Assembly (NCBI GenBank): GCA_900637705.1
Contig: LR134390.1
Span: 1,116,001 to 1,180,000 of the forward strand
Direction of reading: 5' to 3'
Source of the DNA: Fusobacterium varium
GTDB lineage: Bacteria > Fusobacteriota > Fusobacteriia > Fusobacteriales > Fusobacteriaceae
Length of the DNA: 64,000 nt
The notes under the pieces were generated by a model that saw only the letters and a list, made by a program, of their open reading frames with translations, was not told the DNA's origin and made no database searches. Made by a program: the position numbers and the translations under genes. Below are positions 48,571-58,724 of the stretch, one piece after another (position 1 is the stretch's first letter; each line of letters begins with the position of its first letter).

Positions 48571-49135
48571 CAATGAATTTATACATGGGGAACTTCCTAT
48601 GACTAAACAGGAAGTGAGGGCAGTATCTATTGCTAAACTTAGATTGAAAGAAGATTCTGTATTGATAGATGTGGGAGCAGGAACAGGAACTATTGGAATA
48701 GAAGCTGCTACATATTTAAAAGATGGAAAAGTAATAGGGATAGAAAAAGAGGAGAAAGGGCTTGAAGTAATAAGAGAAAATGTAAAAAAGTTTAATCTTG
48801 AAAACTATTATCTTATACATGGAAGAGCACCACAGGATATTCCAGAAACAAGCTATGACAGAATGTTCATAGGAGGTTCTACTGGAGGAATGAGAGAAAT
48901 AGTAGAACATTTCATAAAGTATTCTAAACCTGATTCAAGATTAGTCATAAATGCAATAACACTTGAAACATTAAATAGTGCTATGACTATATTAAAAGAA
49001 AAAGGTTTTAATAATATAGAAGTTGTAAATATGTCAGTATCAAGAGGAAAGAAAGTTGGACCATACACTATGATGTATGGAGAAAATCCAATCTATATAA
49101 TAACAGCTGTGAAGGAGGAAAATGTAAATGGATAA
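48557..49135 (+). CDS. cbiT: Cobalt-precorrin-6B C15-methyltransferase (decarboxylating)
   Basis: 192 residues. It methylates C15 and decarboxylates the C12 acetate; in many bacteria it is fused to CbiE as CobL, here it is separate and overlaps cbiE by 14 bases. Motifs: the start [28 protein letters not shown] loop [14 protein letters not shown], and [15 protein letters not shown]. The end overlaps the cbiL start by 8 bases. Confidence 0.95.
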   Translation: MHIYDNEFIHGELPMTKQEVRAVSIAKLRLKEDSVLIDVGAGTGTIGIEAATYLKDGKVIGIEKEEKGLEVIRENVKKFNLENYYLIHGRAPQDIPETSYDRMFIGGSTGGMREIVEHFIKYSKPDSRLVINAITLETLNSAMTILKEKGFNNIEVVNMSVSRGKKVGPYTMMYGENPIYIITAVKEENVNG

Positions 49136-49848
49136 CAAATTTTATGGGATTGGAGTGGGAGTAGGGGATCCTGATCAAATCACTTTAAAAGCGATAAAGA
49201 CATTAAAAAAATTAGATGTTGTAATATTACCAGAAGCAAAAAAGATATGGGGAGTACAGCTTATTCAATAGCTAAAGAATATTTAAAAGAAGATGTAGAA
49301 CTTGTATTTATGGAATTTCCAATGCTGAAAAATCCTTTAGATAGAGTAGAGGGAAGAAAAGCTAATACAAGAATTGTAGAAAAATTACTTGATGAAGGAA
49401 AAAATGTAGGATTTCTTACTATAGGAGATACTATGACATACAGTACATATGTATATATATTAGAGCACCTTGATAAAAAATATGAAGTGGAAACTATTCC
49501 AGGAATATCTTCATTTGCTGATATATCTTCAAGATTCAACCTGCCTATAGTAATGGGAGATGAATCATTAAAAATAATCGGACTTAGTGAAACTACTGAT
49601 ATAGAAAAAGAGATAGAAGGAAGCGACAACCTTGTGTTTATGAAAGTCAGCAGAAATTTTGACAGATTGAAAGCAGCATTGGAAAAAACAGGAAATATGG
49701 AAAATGTAATAATGGTTTCTAATTGTGGAAAGGAAAATCAGGAAGTATATTTTGATATTTCTCATTTAGAAAAAGATGATATTCACTATTTCTCTACAAT
49801 GTTATTAAAAAAGGAGGAATTGAGCAATGGAAAAAGTTTATTTCATAG
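49128..49848 (+). CDS. cbiL: Cobalt-precorrin-2 C20-methyltransferase, frameshifted
   Basis: About 240 residues after repair. First corrin-ring methylation of the set. Motifs: [47 protein letters not shown], and [17 protein letters not shown]. Two A-runs appear one base short: about 49238-49243 ([19 protein letters not shown] restored) and 49807-49812. The second repair changes the end to [15 protein letters not shown] with a stop at 49846-49848; without it the frame continues to 49870 through improbable residues. It overlaps cbiF by about 22 bases. Confidence 0.9.
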
Positions 49849-50585
49849 GAGCAGGACCTGGGGATCCTGAATTAATAACTATAAAGGGACAAAGAATAGT
49901 AAAAGAAGCAGATATCATTATATATGCTGGGTCTTTGGTTCCAAGACAGGTAATAGAGTGTCATAAAGAGGGAGCAGAGGTATATAATTCAGCTTCTATG
50001 ACATTGGAAGAAGTTATGGACGTAACTATAAAGGGAATAAAAGCTGGGAAAAAAGTGGCTAGAGTACATACTGGAGATCCTGCAATATTTGGTGCTCATA
50101 GAGAGCAGATGGATATTTTAGATGAAAATGGAATTGAGTATGAAGTTATTCCAGGAGTGAGTTCATTTCTTGCTTCAGCAGCAGCAGTAAAAAAAGAATT
50201 TACACTTCCCTCTGTATCACAGACAGTTATCTGTACAAGATTAGAAGGAAGAACTCCTGTTCCAGAGAAAGAATCATTAGAAAGCCTTGCTGCTCACAGA
50301 GCTTCAATGGCAATATTCCTTTCTGTACACATGATAGGAGATGTAGTAAAAAGACTTGCTACTTCTTATCCTATGACAACTCCTATTGCAGTAGTTCAAA
50401 GAGCTACATGGGAGGATCAAAAAGTTGTAATGGGAACATTGGAAACAATAGAAGAACTTGTGAAAGAAGCAGGAATATCTAAAACTGCTCAAATATTAGT
50501 TGGAGATTTCTTAGGAAATGAATATGAGAAGTCTAAATTATATGATAAAACTTTTACACATGAATTCAGAAAAGGAATAGAATAA
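49827..50585 (+). CDS. cbiF: Cobalt-precorrin-4 C11-methyltransferase
   Basis: 252 residues. Motifs: [35 protein letters not shown] in consecutive blocks, RVHTGDPAIFGAHREQMDIL, VIPGVSSFLASAAA, and PVAVVQRATWEDQ-like PIAVVQRATWEDQ. RBS AAGGAGGAATTGAGC lies inside the end of cbiL. Full length with no anomaly. Confidence 0.96.
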   Translation: MEKVYFIGAGPGDPELITIKGQRIVKEADIIIYAGSLVPRQVIECHKEGAEVYNSASMTLEEVMDVTIKGIKAGKKVARVHTGDPAIFGAHREQMDILDENGIEYEVIPGVSSFLASAAAVKKEFTLPSVSQTVICTRLEGRTPVPEKESLESLAAHRASMAIFLSVHMIGDVVKRLATSYPMTTPIAVVQRATWEDQKVVMGTLETIEELVKEAGISKTAQILVGDFLGNEYEKSKLYDKTFTHEFRKGIE

Positions 50586-50586
50586 A

Positions 50587-51573
50587 ATGAAACTGGCTGT
50601 ATGGACTGTTACAAGAGGAGCAGGTCATTTAGGAAAAAAATATGGAGAGATATTAAAAGCTGATGTTTTTACACTGAAAAAATTTCAGATAGAAAATACA
50701 CTGCAAATGGAAGATTTTACAGGTACTTTAAATGAAAAATTCAATGAATATGATGGACATATATTTGTTATGGCCACTGGGATAGTTATAAGAAAAATAG
50801 CTTCTTTAATAAAAAGTAAAGATGTAGATCCAGCAGTATTAGTTGCAGATGAAGGAGAAAATTTTATTATTTCTCTTCTTTCTGGACATTTAGGTGGTGC
50901 TAATGAACTTGCAAATGAGGCTGCTGAAAAGTTAGGACTTCTGCCTATAATCACTACTAGTTCAGATGTAACAGGGAAAATAGCAGTTGATACTATTTCT
51001 CAAAAGATACAGGGAGAATTAGAAAGTCTTGAAAAAGCAAAAAATGTTACTTCCCTTATAATTGATGGAAAAGAGGTAAACATTCTGCTTCCTAAAAATG
51101 TGAAATTTAACAGTGATGTAAATGAGGAAGGAGTAATACTAGTTTCCAATAGAGAAAAAATAGAAACAGTAAGAATATATCCTAAAAATCTGATTCTTGG
51201 TATAGGGTGTAGAAGAGGAATAGAAACAGAAGTGATAATGGAAGGAATAAAGAAAGCCATGGAAGTTCATAATCTTTCTATTAAAAGTATAAAAAAAATA
51301 GCTACTGTTGATTTGAAAGCTGATGAAGCTGGGATAATAGAAAGCAGTAAGCTACTGAAAAAAGAATTGGTTATAATTTCCAGAGAAGATATAAAGAAAG
51401 TTGAGGATAGATTTGAAGGTTCAGAATTTGTAAAAAAACAGATAGGGGTATCTTGTGTATCTGAGCCTTGTGCACTTTTAGCTTCAAATGGAAAAGGGAA
51501 ATTTATTGAAAATAAATTTATTTATAATGGAATGACAGTATCTATTTATGAGGAGAGTTTTAATGATGAATAA
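50587..51573 (+). CDS. cbiG: Cobalt-precorrin-5A hydrolase
   Basis: 328 residues. It opens the delta-lactone and releases C20 as acetaldehyde. Motifs: an N-terminal region ending IFVMATGIVIRKIASLIKSKDVDPAVLVADEG, then FIISLLSGHLGGANELA, TTSSDVTGKIAVDTIS, and a C-terminal domain starting LILGIGCRRGIETEVI, with VSCVSEPCALLAS near the end. It starts one base after the cbiF stop and overlaps the cbiH ribosome site and start. Confidence 0.95.
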   Translation: MKLAVWTVTRGAGHLGKKYGEILKADVFTLKKFQIENTLQMEDFTGTLNEKFNEYDGHIFVMATGIVIRKIASLIKSKDVDPAVLVADEGENFIISLLSGHLGGANELANEAAEKLGLLPIITTSSDVTGKIAVDTISQKIQGELESLEKAKNVTSLIIDGKEVNILLPKNVKFNSDVNEEGVILVSNREKIETVRIYPKNLILGIGCRRGIETEVIMEGIKKAMEVHNLSIKSIKKIATVDLKADEAGIIESSKLLKKELVIISREDIKKVEDRFEGSEFVKKQIGVSCVSEPCALLASNGKGKFIENKFIYNGMTVSIYEESFNDE

Positions 51574-52297
51574 AGGAAAAATATATGTAGTGGGAATAGG
51601 TCCAGGTAATATGGAAGATATCAGTGTAAGAGCATACAAAACGCTTAAAAATGTTGATATAATTGCAGGATATACAACTTATGTGGATTTAGTAAAAGAT
51701 GAATTTAAAGATAAAGAATTTTATGTATCAGGAATGAAAAAAGAAATAGACAGATGTGAAAAAGTTCTTGAATTAGCAAAAGAAGGAAAAATAGTTGCAT
51801 TAATCAGCAGTGGAGATGCAGGAATATACGGAATGGCTGGAATTATGATAGAAGTAGCTGCTGACAGTGGAATAGAAGTAGAAGTAATACCTGGAATAAC
51901 TGCATCAGTAGCAGGAGCAGCTTTAGTAGGAGCTCCTATAATGCATGATCAGGCTGTTATCAGTTTGAGTGATCTTTTGACTGATTGGGAGGTAATTACT
52001 AGGAGAATCGATAAAGCAAGTGAGGGAGATTTTGTAATTTCTTTATATAATCCTAAAAGTAATGGAAGAACTACACAGATTGTTGAAGCAAGGGAAATAA
52101 TGATGAAACATAAAGCACCAACTACTCCAGTAGCTTTATTAAGACATGTAGGGAGAGAGGATCAGAATTATACTTTAACTGATCTAGAACACTTTCTAGA
52201 CCATGAGATAGATATGTTTACAGTAGTTATAATAGGAAATTCAAAATCTTATGTGAAAGATAATAAAATGATTACACCTAGAGGATATAAATTATGA
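51563..52297 (+). CDS. cbiH: Cobalt-precorrin-3 C17-methyltransferase
   Basis: 244 residues from the ATG at 51563 (or 51566), which has GAGGAGA eight bases before it; an in-frame ATG at 51548 precedes that site and is not favoured. It performs ring contraction with C17 methylation. Motifs: KIYVVGIGPGNMEDISVRAYKTL, VALISSGDAGIYGMAGIM, VIPGITASVAGAALVGAPIMHDQAVISLSDLLTDW in blocks, and SLYNPKSNGR. Overlaps cbiG by 11 bases and cbiJ by 4. Confidence 0.95.
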   Translation: MMNKGKIYVVGIGPGNMEDISVRAYKTLKNVDIIAGYTTYVDLVKDEFKDKEFYVSGMKKEIDRCEKVLELAKEGKIVALISSGDAGIYGMAGIMIEVAADSGIEVEVIPGITASVAGAALVGAPIMHDQAVISLSDLLTDWEVITRRIDKASEGDFVISLYNPKSNGRTTQIVEAREIMMKHKAPTTPVALLRHVGREDQNYTLTDLEHFLDHEIDMFTVVIIGNSKSYVKDNKMITPRGYKL

Positions 52298-53040
52298 TAT
52301 GGGTTATTGGTGGAACAAAAGATTCAAGAATCTTTTTGGAGAAATTTGCATCTGCCGATAAGAATATTGTAGTTACAACAGCTACTGAATATGGAGGGAA
52401 GCTTTTAGAGGGGCTTCCAGTAAAAGTAGTATCTGAAAAATTACCTTTGGAAAATATGAGAGTATTCATAGAAAAAAATTCTATTAATATGATTATAGAT
52501 ATCAGTCACCCTTATGCTTTTGAAGTGTCTAAGAATGCAATGAAAGTTGCAGAAGAATTTTCAATAGTTTATTACAGATTTGAAAGAGAAGAGATTCACA
52601 TTATCCCTGATAAGTTCACTGAGTTTGAAAATATAGAGGATTTAATAAATTATTGTGATGGACTGAATGGAAACATTCTTGTAACATTGGGAAGTAATAA
52701 TATTGAACATTTTTCCAAAGTGAAAGAGTTAAAAAAATTCTATTTTAGGATACTTCCTAAATGGGATATGGTAAAGAAATGTGAAAATAATGGGATACTT
52801 CCTAAAAATATAATAGCAATGCAAGGACCTTTTTCTTTGAATATGAACAAAGCCATGATAGAACAGCTGAATATAGAATATCTAGTGACTAAAAAAGGTG
52901 GAGATACAGGAGGAGAAAGAGAAAAAATAGATGCCTGTAATGAAAAAGGGATAGAAGTAATATTGCTGGATAAACCCAAAATCAAGTATCCTAATTGTTA
53001 TAGGAATATAGATGAATTAATAAAAAATATTATATTATAA
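52294..53040 (+). CDS. cbiJ: Cobalt-precorrin-6A reductase
   Basis: 248 residues. It reduces the macrocycle of cobalt-precorrin-6A. Motifs: MIWVIGGTKDSRIFLEKF at the start, TATEYGGKLLEG, MIIDISHPYAFEVSKNAM, ILVTLGSNNIEHFS, and MQGPFSLNMNKAMI with VTKKGGDTGGEREKI. Last gene of the cobalamin operon; a strong terminator follows within 10 bases of the stop. Confidence 0.95.
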   Translation: MIWVIGGTKDSRIFLEKFASADKNIVVTTATEYGGKLLEGLPVKVVSEKLPLENMRVFIEKNSINMIIDISHPYAFEVSKNAMKVAEEFSIVYYRFEREEIHIIPDKFTEFENIEDLINYCDGLNGNILVTLGSNNIEHFSKVKELKKFYFRILPKWDMVKKCENNGILPKNIIAMQGPFSLNMNKAMIEQLNIEYLVTKKGGDTGGEREKIDACNEKGIEVILLDKPKIKYPNCYRNIDELIKNIIL

Positions 53041-53047
53041 AATTAAA

Positions 53048-53088
53048 GCAGCTTTTTATGTGTATTGCATAAAAAGTTGTTTTTTTTA
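53048..53088 (+). terminator. Terminator of the cobalamin operon
   Basis: GCAGCTTTTTATG (53048-53060) pairs with CATAAAAAGTTGT (53068-53080) over 13 positions with two G-T pairs, followed by eight T residues. Confidence 0.88.
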
Positions 53089-53194
53089 TGATAATATTTT
53101 TTTAAAAAATAAAAAAATAAAGAGTTTTCGCCACGAATTTGTCACAAAAGAATGATATATTAAAAATATAAAATCTTTCCCCAAGATGTTTTAT

Positions 53195-53227
53195 AAAAAA
53201 TCCTCCTAAAAAATTAGGAGGATTTTT
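53195..53227. terminator. Terminator of the minus-strand gene at 53226, symmetrical
   Basis: AAAATCCTCCTAA pairs perfectly with TTAGGAGGATTTT around a short A-rich loop. A- and T-runs flank both sides, so it can stop transcription in either direction. Confidence 0.85.
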
Positions 53228-54238
53228 AGCATATAAGGTTAGTCAATTTTTTCAATTCTTTCAAAATGATATATTTCATTCTTATTTTTTCTTTTTCTCG
53301 ACATAAATATATACAATTTTTTTCTATAAAAGTTTTATGATTATTTTCTTTAGTAACAGAAGTTACTTTTAATCTAAAATATTTTTCCTCTTTTTTATTT
53401 AGTTCTTCTTCTTCATCATAAAATAGATCAGCATCAAAATTTTTCTCAGGTATTCCAAGAAAATCCCTAAAATAGAACAAACTATTTTTAAAGCTTTTTT
53501 CTCTTAATATCTCTATTATAAATTTTTTAAGGTTGCTTTCAGAATAAGGGCTTCTATTATACACCAAAGCATCAATTCGTTTTGTATATTCAATATGCTT
53601 TATACTTGTAATTCCTAGAGTAATATGTGCATCTGCTCCAATCATTTTAAGAAGATTAAGAGGTTTGCTGTCGTCTTTTCCTTTAAGTGATATTATAGTT
53701 ATATCTGGATAAAGATTTTTAACTTTATGGTAATTACACATGATTTTATCATATGTATTGTCACTGATAAAAAGAATTCCAGTACCATTAACAGATGTAA
53801 TCCAAGGATCATTTTCATCATATATATCTATTTTATATGAAAATTCTGCTGAGTTTTCTATAAGAAAATTATCTAGATTTTTTCTGAAAAATTATATTTT
53901 TCATATAATAAATTTAAAGAATTAACATCAAAATTACTAATATCTTTTACTGTAATAATAGCTTTAACTCCCATATCATTTGCAAGATATTCTCTTTCAG
54001 TAAATATTATTGTATTAGATAGATATTCACTTTTAGCAGGATTGAAAAAATATCTTTTTAGTTCTTTAAGGAGCTCAAGGTTTTCTTCAATATTATTTTT
54101 GAAAACTAAAAATATCAAATAATTTATATCAGGCTCTCTTAAAATTAAAGCTATAGAAGATTCAAAATTTGTTTTATCTATTAATATTATTTTTTTAGAT
54201 TTAAGAAAAGTGGAATTTTTTCCATAAAGTGACCTCAA
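53226..54238 (-). CDS. Hypothetical protein, frameshifted
   Basis: About 338 residues after repair. Two frames join if one A is added at about 53883-53889 (NFSEKNLDNFLIENSAEFSYKI restored); the join then runs smoothly through GTGILFISDNTYDKIM into the second half. No family recognised. Soluble and mixed alpha/beta, with regularly spaced strands such as KKIILIDKTNF, NYLIFLVFKN, KAIITVKDI and DITIISLKG, suggesting repeated Rossmann-like or receiver-like units: two such units of about 150 residues would fit. No signal peptide. The first residues overlap no other gene. Confidence 0.6.
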
Positions 54239-54957
54239 TTTTAAAATTAATTATGATAAAATTATTCTACCATTTTTTATGTGAATTACAATGAAGTAGA
54301 TTAATAGTTGTTTGAAAAATAAAAAATGAAAATTATTTTATGAGGGAGTATAATATAGATTTAATGTCAAAAAAAGGTAAGTAAAGAGTGAAATAAAAAA
54401 TAACTTGTATAATAATTAAAAAAATTAAGATGACAACAGATTTAAGTTTAAACTAAGGTAAAATTTTAATTTTTTTAATTTTGAATTTAGAAAATTTTAA
54501 ATGAAAGGTTTTTAAAAATTTTAAAATAAAATAAGAACTGAAGGATATGTACAAATTAAAAAATATTTGAAATATATTATGAATATCTATTTTTGATAAA
54601 AATAGAAATTTTATTTGAAAAAATATAAATTTAGAGTGATAGTATAAAATAATTGGAGCAAAGAGAAATATGGAAAAATATTTTGTGGTTATTTATCTTT
54701 AGTTTTATATAAAATTAATTAATTTTAATATAGTTTTGATTACTTCTTTAATTTGAAAAATAAAATAGTTTTTAAACTATTATCAAATTTATAGAAAAAA
54801 ATAAGAAAAAAATTTTTATTTTTATTTTTTTGAATCCTAATTTTTTAAATAGGAATTATAAAGGGTTTAAAGAAAAATTTGCTTTTAAATTTGAATAAAA
54901 TATGCTATAAAATAGGATAATGATATTTATATGATTAAAATATTCAAGGAGGAAATT
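54239..54957. other. AT-rich intergenic region, nothing recognised
   Basis: About 720 bases of extreme A+T with no supportable coding frame. The only structure I see is a weak ATCCTA/TAGGAT-like hairpin near 54834-54855. Upstream promoter elements of the DUF969 operon should lie near its right end (TATAAA at 54906), but no convincing -35 box is present. Confidence 0.5.
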
Positions 54958-55620
54958 ATGATTAAATTAATAGGAGTATTGATAATACTTTTAGGATTTG
55001 TATTAAAATTCGATACTATAGCTGTTGTACTTATAGCTGGAGTAGCAACAGGATTAGTTGCAAATATGGGATTTGTTGAGATTCTTGAGGTGCTTGGTAA
55101 AGCTTTTGTAAGTACAAGATATATGACACTTCTTCTTTTAACATTGGCAGTGGTAGGAATTTTAGAGAGAAATGGACTTAGAGAAAGAGCAGCAAAATGT
55201 ATCTCTGAACTGAAAGGTGCTACATGTGGAAAAGTTTTAAGCATTTATGTTATTGTGAGAACAATTGCAGCAGCATTTTCACTTAGATTAAGTGGACATG
55301 TGCAATTTATAAGACCTCTTGTTTATCCTATGGTAAAAGGAGCTGCAGAAAAAGAAGGAACAGTAGATGCTAAAACTGATGAAAAATTAAAAGCACTTGC
55401 TACAAGTATGGAAAACTATGGAAATTTTTATGGACAGAATGTATTTATAGCTTCATCGGGAGTATTATTAATAGTTGGAACTCTAAAAGAATTGGGAATA
55501 ACTAATGTTGAGCCTTACACTGTAGCAAAATGCAGTATTCCTGTTGCAGTAATTTCAATAGTTGTTTCTATTATAAGAAACTATATGTTTGATAAGAGTT
55601 TAAGAAATACTAAGAGATAA
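54958..55620 (+). CDS. DUF969 family membrane protein
   Basis: 220 residues from the ATG at 54958, chosen for the AAGGAGG site just upstream; an earlier ATG at 54931 lacks one. Multiple membrane segments: LIGVLIILLGFVLKFDTIAVVLIAGVATGL, then ALGKAFVSTRYM-like VLGKAFVSTRYMTLLLLTLAVVGILERNGLRERAA, and the end region with NYGNFYGQNVFIASSGVLLIVG. DUF969 nearly always pairs with DUF979, which follows 14 bases later. With pcp downstream the pair is likely a transporter for pyroglutamate or related compounds; this is inference from gene order. Confidence 0.85.
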   Translation: MIKLIGVLIILLGFVLKFDTIAVVLIAGVATGLVANMGFVEILEVLGKAFVSTRYMTLLLLTLAVVGILERNGLRERAAKCISELKGATCGKVLSIYVIVRTIAAAFSLRLSGHVQFIRPLVYPMVKGAAEKEGTVDAKTDEKLKALATSMENYGNFYGQNVFIASSGVLLIVGTLKELGITNVEPYTVAKCSIPVAVISIVVSIIRNYMFDKSLRNTKR

Positions 55621-55634
55621 TGGGGGAGAACTAA

Positions 55635-56557
55635 ATGAAAGAAACTATAAATTTAATTTTAGAAATAATGTATGTTATCTGTGGAGTAATTTCTATACTA
55701 TGTGGAATATATGCATTGAGAGATCAGAAAAATGAAAAGAGAATAGGAAGTGCAGCATTTTGGATAATCTTTGGACTTGTATTTATATTAGGACCATATA
55801 TAAATCCGGTTATAGTTGGAGCTTCTCTTCTTGTTATGGGATTAATTACAGCTACTAAAAATATAAAAATAGGTTCATTGGCAAACAGTAGTGAAGAATT
55901 TAGAGAAAAACAGGCAGCAAAATTAGGAAATCTTATATTTGTTCCTGCTCTATCAATAGGGATAGTAGCCTTTGCAATAGCTCAATTTACTCCATTAGGA
56001 GGACTTGTGGGGCTTGGAGGGGAGCATTAGCTGCTCTTGTTATATCGTTAATAGTGACTAAAGAATCACCTACTATGATACCTCATGAATCTTCAAGAAT
56101 ATTACAGCAAATGGGAGCAACAGTTATTTTACCACAGCTTCTTGGAGCGTTGGGATCTGTATTTGCAAAAGCTGGAGTAGGAGAAGTTATTGCTTCATTA
56201 ATGGGAGGAGTTATTCCTGATGGTAATAGATTACTTGGGGTAATAGGATATTGTGTAGCTATGGCAGTATTTACAATGATAATGGGAAATGCCTTTGCAG
56301 CTTTTGCAGTTATTACAGCAGGAATAGGGGTTCCATTTGTTATTAACTTAGGAGCTAATCCTGCATTAGTTGGAGCATTAGGATTAACAGCTGGATATTG
56401 TGGAACTTTAATGACACCAATGGCAGCTAACTTTAATATCGTTCCAGCTTCTATTTTGGAAATGGAGAATAAAAATAGTGTTATATTTGTTCAAGCACCA
56501 ATAGCTATAGTAATGCTTATAATTCATATTATTATAATGTATTTATTTGCTTTCTAA
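55635..56557 (+). CDS. DUF979 family membrane protein, frameshifted
   Basis: About 307 residues after repair, strongly hydrophobic. Begins EIMYVICGVISILCGIYALRD and contains WIIFGLVFILGPYINPVIVG, ESPTMIPHESSRILQQMGATVILPQLLGALGSVFAKAGVGEV in blocks, and GLTAGYCGTLMTPMAANFN toward the end, all typical of DUF979. One G is missing in the run at about 56018-56022; with it LVGLGGGALAALVISLIV joins the halves. Partner of the DUF969 protein before it. Confidence 0.86.
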
Positions 56558-56602
56558 TTGGCAATTTAAATAGAGTAAAGAAAAAATTGAGGAGGTAATA
56601 CT

Positions 56603-57247
56603 ATGAAAGTATTAATAACTGGCTTTGATCCATTTGGAGGAGAAAAAATAAATCCTGCATGGGAGGCAGTAAGAGCTTTACCTGATAATATTGATGGAAT
56701 AGAAGTAATAAAACTTCAAATTCCAACTGTATTCAAAAAATCAGCGAAAAAATTATTTGAAAATATAGATTCTGTAAAACCTGATGTGGTAATATGTGTA
56801 GGTCAGGCAGGAGGAAGATATGAGTTCTGTGTAGAAAGAGTGGCTATAAATTTAGATGATGGAAGAATACCTGATAATGAAGGATATCAACCAGTAGATA
56901 CTCCTGTATTTGAAGATGGAGATACAGCATATTTCTCTTCTCTTCCAATAAAAGGAATGGTAGAAGAATTGAAAAAAGCTTCTATTCCAGCAGCAGTATC
57001 TAACACAGCAGGAACATATGTTTGCAATCACATTATGTATTCTCTATTATATTATTTAAATAAAAATAAATTAAATAATATCAGAGGTGGATTTATTCAT
57101 GTTCCATATATACCTGAACAAGTAGTAGATAAGAAAAATACACCATATATGGAATTATCAAGAATAACAAAAGCTTTGGAAGTATCAATAAAAGCAGTTA
57201 AAACTTATCAAAAAGATATAGTTGTATCTGGTGGAAAAGAATTTTAA
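56603..57247 (+). CDS. pcp: Pyroglutamyl peptidase (pyrrolidone-carboxylate peptidase)
   Basis: 214 residues, family C15. It removes N-terminal pyroglutamate from peptides. Catalytic residues are visible: Glu78 in [21 protein letters not shown], Cys141 in [13 protein letters not shown], and His166 in [11 protein letters not shown]. The start [20 protein letters not shown] is diagnostic. Third gene of the DUF969-DUF979-pcp unit with RBS GGAGG, followed by a terminator. Confidence 0.96.
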   Translation: MKVLITGFDPFGGEKINPAWEAVRALPDNIDGIEVIKLQIPTVFKKSAKKLFENIDSVKPDVVICVGQAGGRYEFCVERVAINLDDGRIPDNEGYQPVDTPVFEDGDTAYFSSLPIKGMVEELKKASIPAAVSNTAGTYVCNHIMYSLLYYLNKNKLNNIRGGFIHVPYIPEQVVDKKNTPYMELSRITKALEVSIKAVKTYQKDIVVSGGKEF

Positions 57248-57257
57248 TTGAAAAAGT

Positions 57258-57314
57258 AAAAGAGTCTGTTGCAAATTAGTAAATTAATTTACTAATTTCT
57301 CAGCTCTTTTTATT
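57258..57314 (+). terminator. Terminator after pcp
   Basis: Outer AAAAGAG (57258-57264) / CTCTTTT (57304-57310) and a perfect 12-base inner stem, AAATTAGTAAAT (57273-57284) / ATTTACTAATTT (57287-57298), followed by T-rich sequence. Confidence 0.8.
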
Positions 57315-57473
57315 TTTAAACATATTTTTTATGAGCATTTTCTATGTTGAGGTTATTTTTAAATTTATAACAACTAAAAAATAATTTAAAAGATTATCAT
57401 TGAAAGAGAGGTATATAATTGTAGCAAAGAAGAAGATATATAAGATAACATTGGAAATATATACAGTAATATA

Positions 57474-57501
57474 AAAAAACTCAAAACAAAATAGTTTTGA
57501 G
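57474..57501 (-). terminator. Terminator of tRNA-Glu
   Basis: On the minus strand CTCAAAAC (57501-57494) pairs with GTTTTGAG (57487-57480), followed by TTTTTT (57479-57474). Confidence 0.85.
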
Positions 57502-57514
57502 CTTAAATACATGG

Positions 57515-57589
57515 TGGTACCCCGTAGGGGAATCGAACCCCTGTTGCCAGAGTGAAAATCTGATGTCCTTACCACTGAACGAACGGGGC
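57515..57589 (-). tRNA. tRNA-Glu (TTC anticodon)
   Basis: 75 bases with encoded CCA. Acceptor GCCCCGT pairs with ACGGGGT (one G-T), the anticodon arm TCAGA-loop-TCTGG presents TTC, and the T arm reads CAGGGGTTCGATTCCCCTA. It has its own promoter and terminator. Confidence 0.96.
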
Positions 57590-57603
57590 TTTTAGACTAG
57601 GTT

Positions 57604-57632
57604 ATAATATCATAAAATATAATAAGTGTCAA
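57604..57632 (-). promoter_or_regulatory. Promoter of tRNA-Glu
   Basis: On the minus strand a perfect TTGACA (57632-57627), 17 bases, then TATTAT (57609-57604), 15 bases before the tRNA. Confidence 0.85.
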
Positions 57633-57659
57633 TTGTTTTTTTCTATAATTCTATATTTT

Positions 57660-58585
57660 TTATATATGATAATATTTTAATAGTGGCAAAAGCTCATAAT
57701 AAGTTTTATCTTCTATCAAAATATTTTGATTATCTTCCACAGAAAATTTATTTATTCTCAAAAAAATAAAGGCAAGAGCCATTTTTAATATTCCCATATC
57801 TAAAAGAGATTTTTCTATAGTAGAAAGTTTTCTGATACTTTCATAGGAAGTTAAAAATACTTCAATATATTTTTTTTCAGTTTCTGGTGAGAAATTTTTT
57901 ATTCTTATCCAATAATTTATAACTATTCCAAGATCAAAAATAAAAGGTGCATAGCTAGAATCATTAAAATCAATAATTCCAGAGATAAATCCATCTTTTA
58001 TGAGAATATTGTCTGGGAAGATATCATTATGAATTACACCACAGGGCAGAGAAGAGAAATCTATCATAGAAACCTTTTTATATAAAGATAGAAGATTTTT
58101 TTCTCATCTTCTGCAATGGGAACTTTTGTCATATCTATTTTTGAAAAATAGTATTTTTCATCTATTCTTGTTTTTCTATTTAATATCTTATTTTTAGAAA
58201 AAAGATGCATCTTTCCAAGGAGTATACCTATTTGAGAGAGAAAATGCTCATTTATTTCAGTAAGTTTTTCTCCTTCAATAAAATAAAAAAGAGTCATCAT
58301 TTTTCCATTATATTCTATCAAGATCTTACCATCTTTAGTGCTGCAGGGAAGAGAGCAGGGAATTATATCATTTAATTCTAGAAGGAAGTCTAATTCTTCT
58401 TTTTCAGATTGATAACTTCGATGACCTTCTAAAACTCTCAATACAAATTTTCCTTTTGTAGTGAAAATAAGATAGTTGGTATTAAGTATCCCATCTTTTA
58501 TACCCTCATAATGCAGAGGAATAAGATTATATTTAGTTAAAATAGTAGTAATGTCCTTTATATTAAGAACTGTGTAAACAGCCAT
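57660..58585 (-). CDS. thrB: Homoserine kinase (type II, aminoglycoside phosphotransferase fold), frameshifted
   Basis: About 309 residues after repair. The start MAVYTVLNIKDITTIL at 58585 is characteristic of ThrB of the APH-fold type and follows a GGAGGAG site; an upstream in-frame ATG at 58612 is not favoured. GIKDGILNTNYLIFTTKGKFVLRV matches the family nucleotide-binding start, and GVIHNDIFPDNILIKDG with IIDFNDS holds the catalytic Asp and metal Asp. One A is missing in the run at about 58076-58081 (KKVSMIDFSSL restored). Catalyses homoserine phosphorylation in threonine synthesis; another small-molecule kinase of the fold is possible. Confidence 0.8.
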
Positions 58586-58724
58586 TTCTCCTCCAGTAAA
58601 AAAACTTTTCAATAAATTTTAACATTTTTAACAAAATTTTTCTACTTAAATAAATACTTTAAATATATTTTTGAGGTTTATATATGATATAATTATGTAT
58701 AACTATCTAATAAAAGGAGATAAA

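Noticed and set aside
54834-54855. Hairpin in the gap before DUF969 as a terminator or riboswitch
   Set aside because: The stem is only five or six AT-rich pairs with an A/T loop and no conserved motif.
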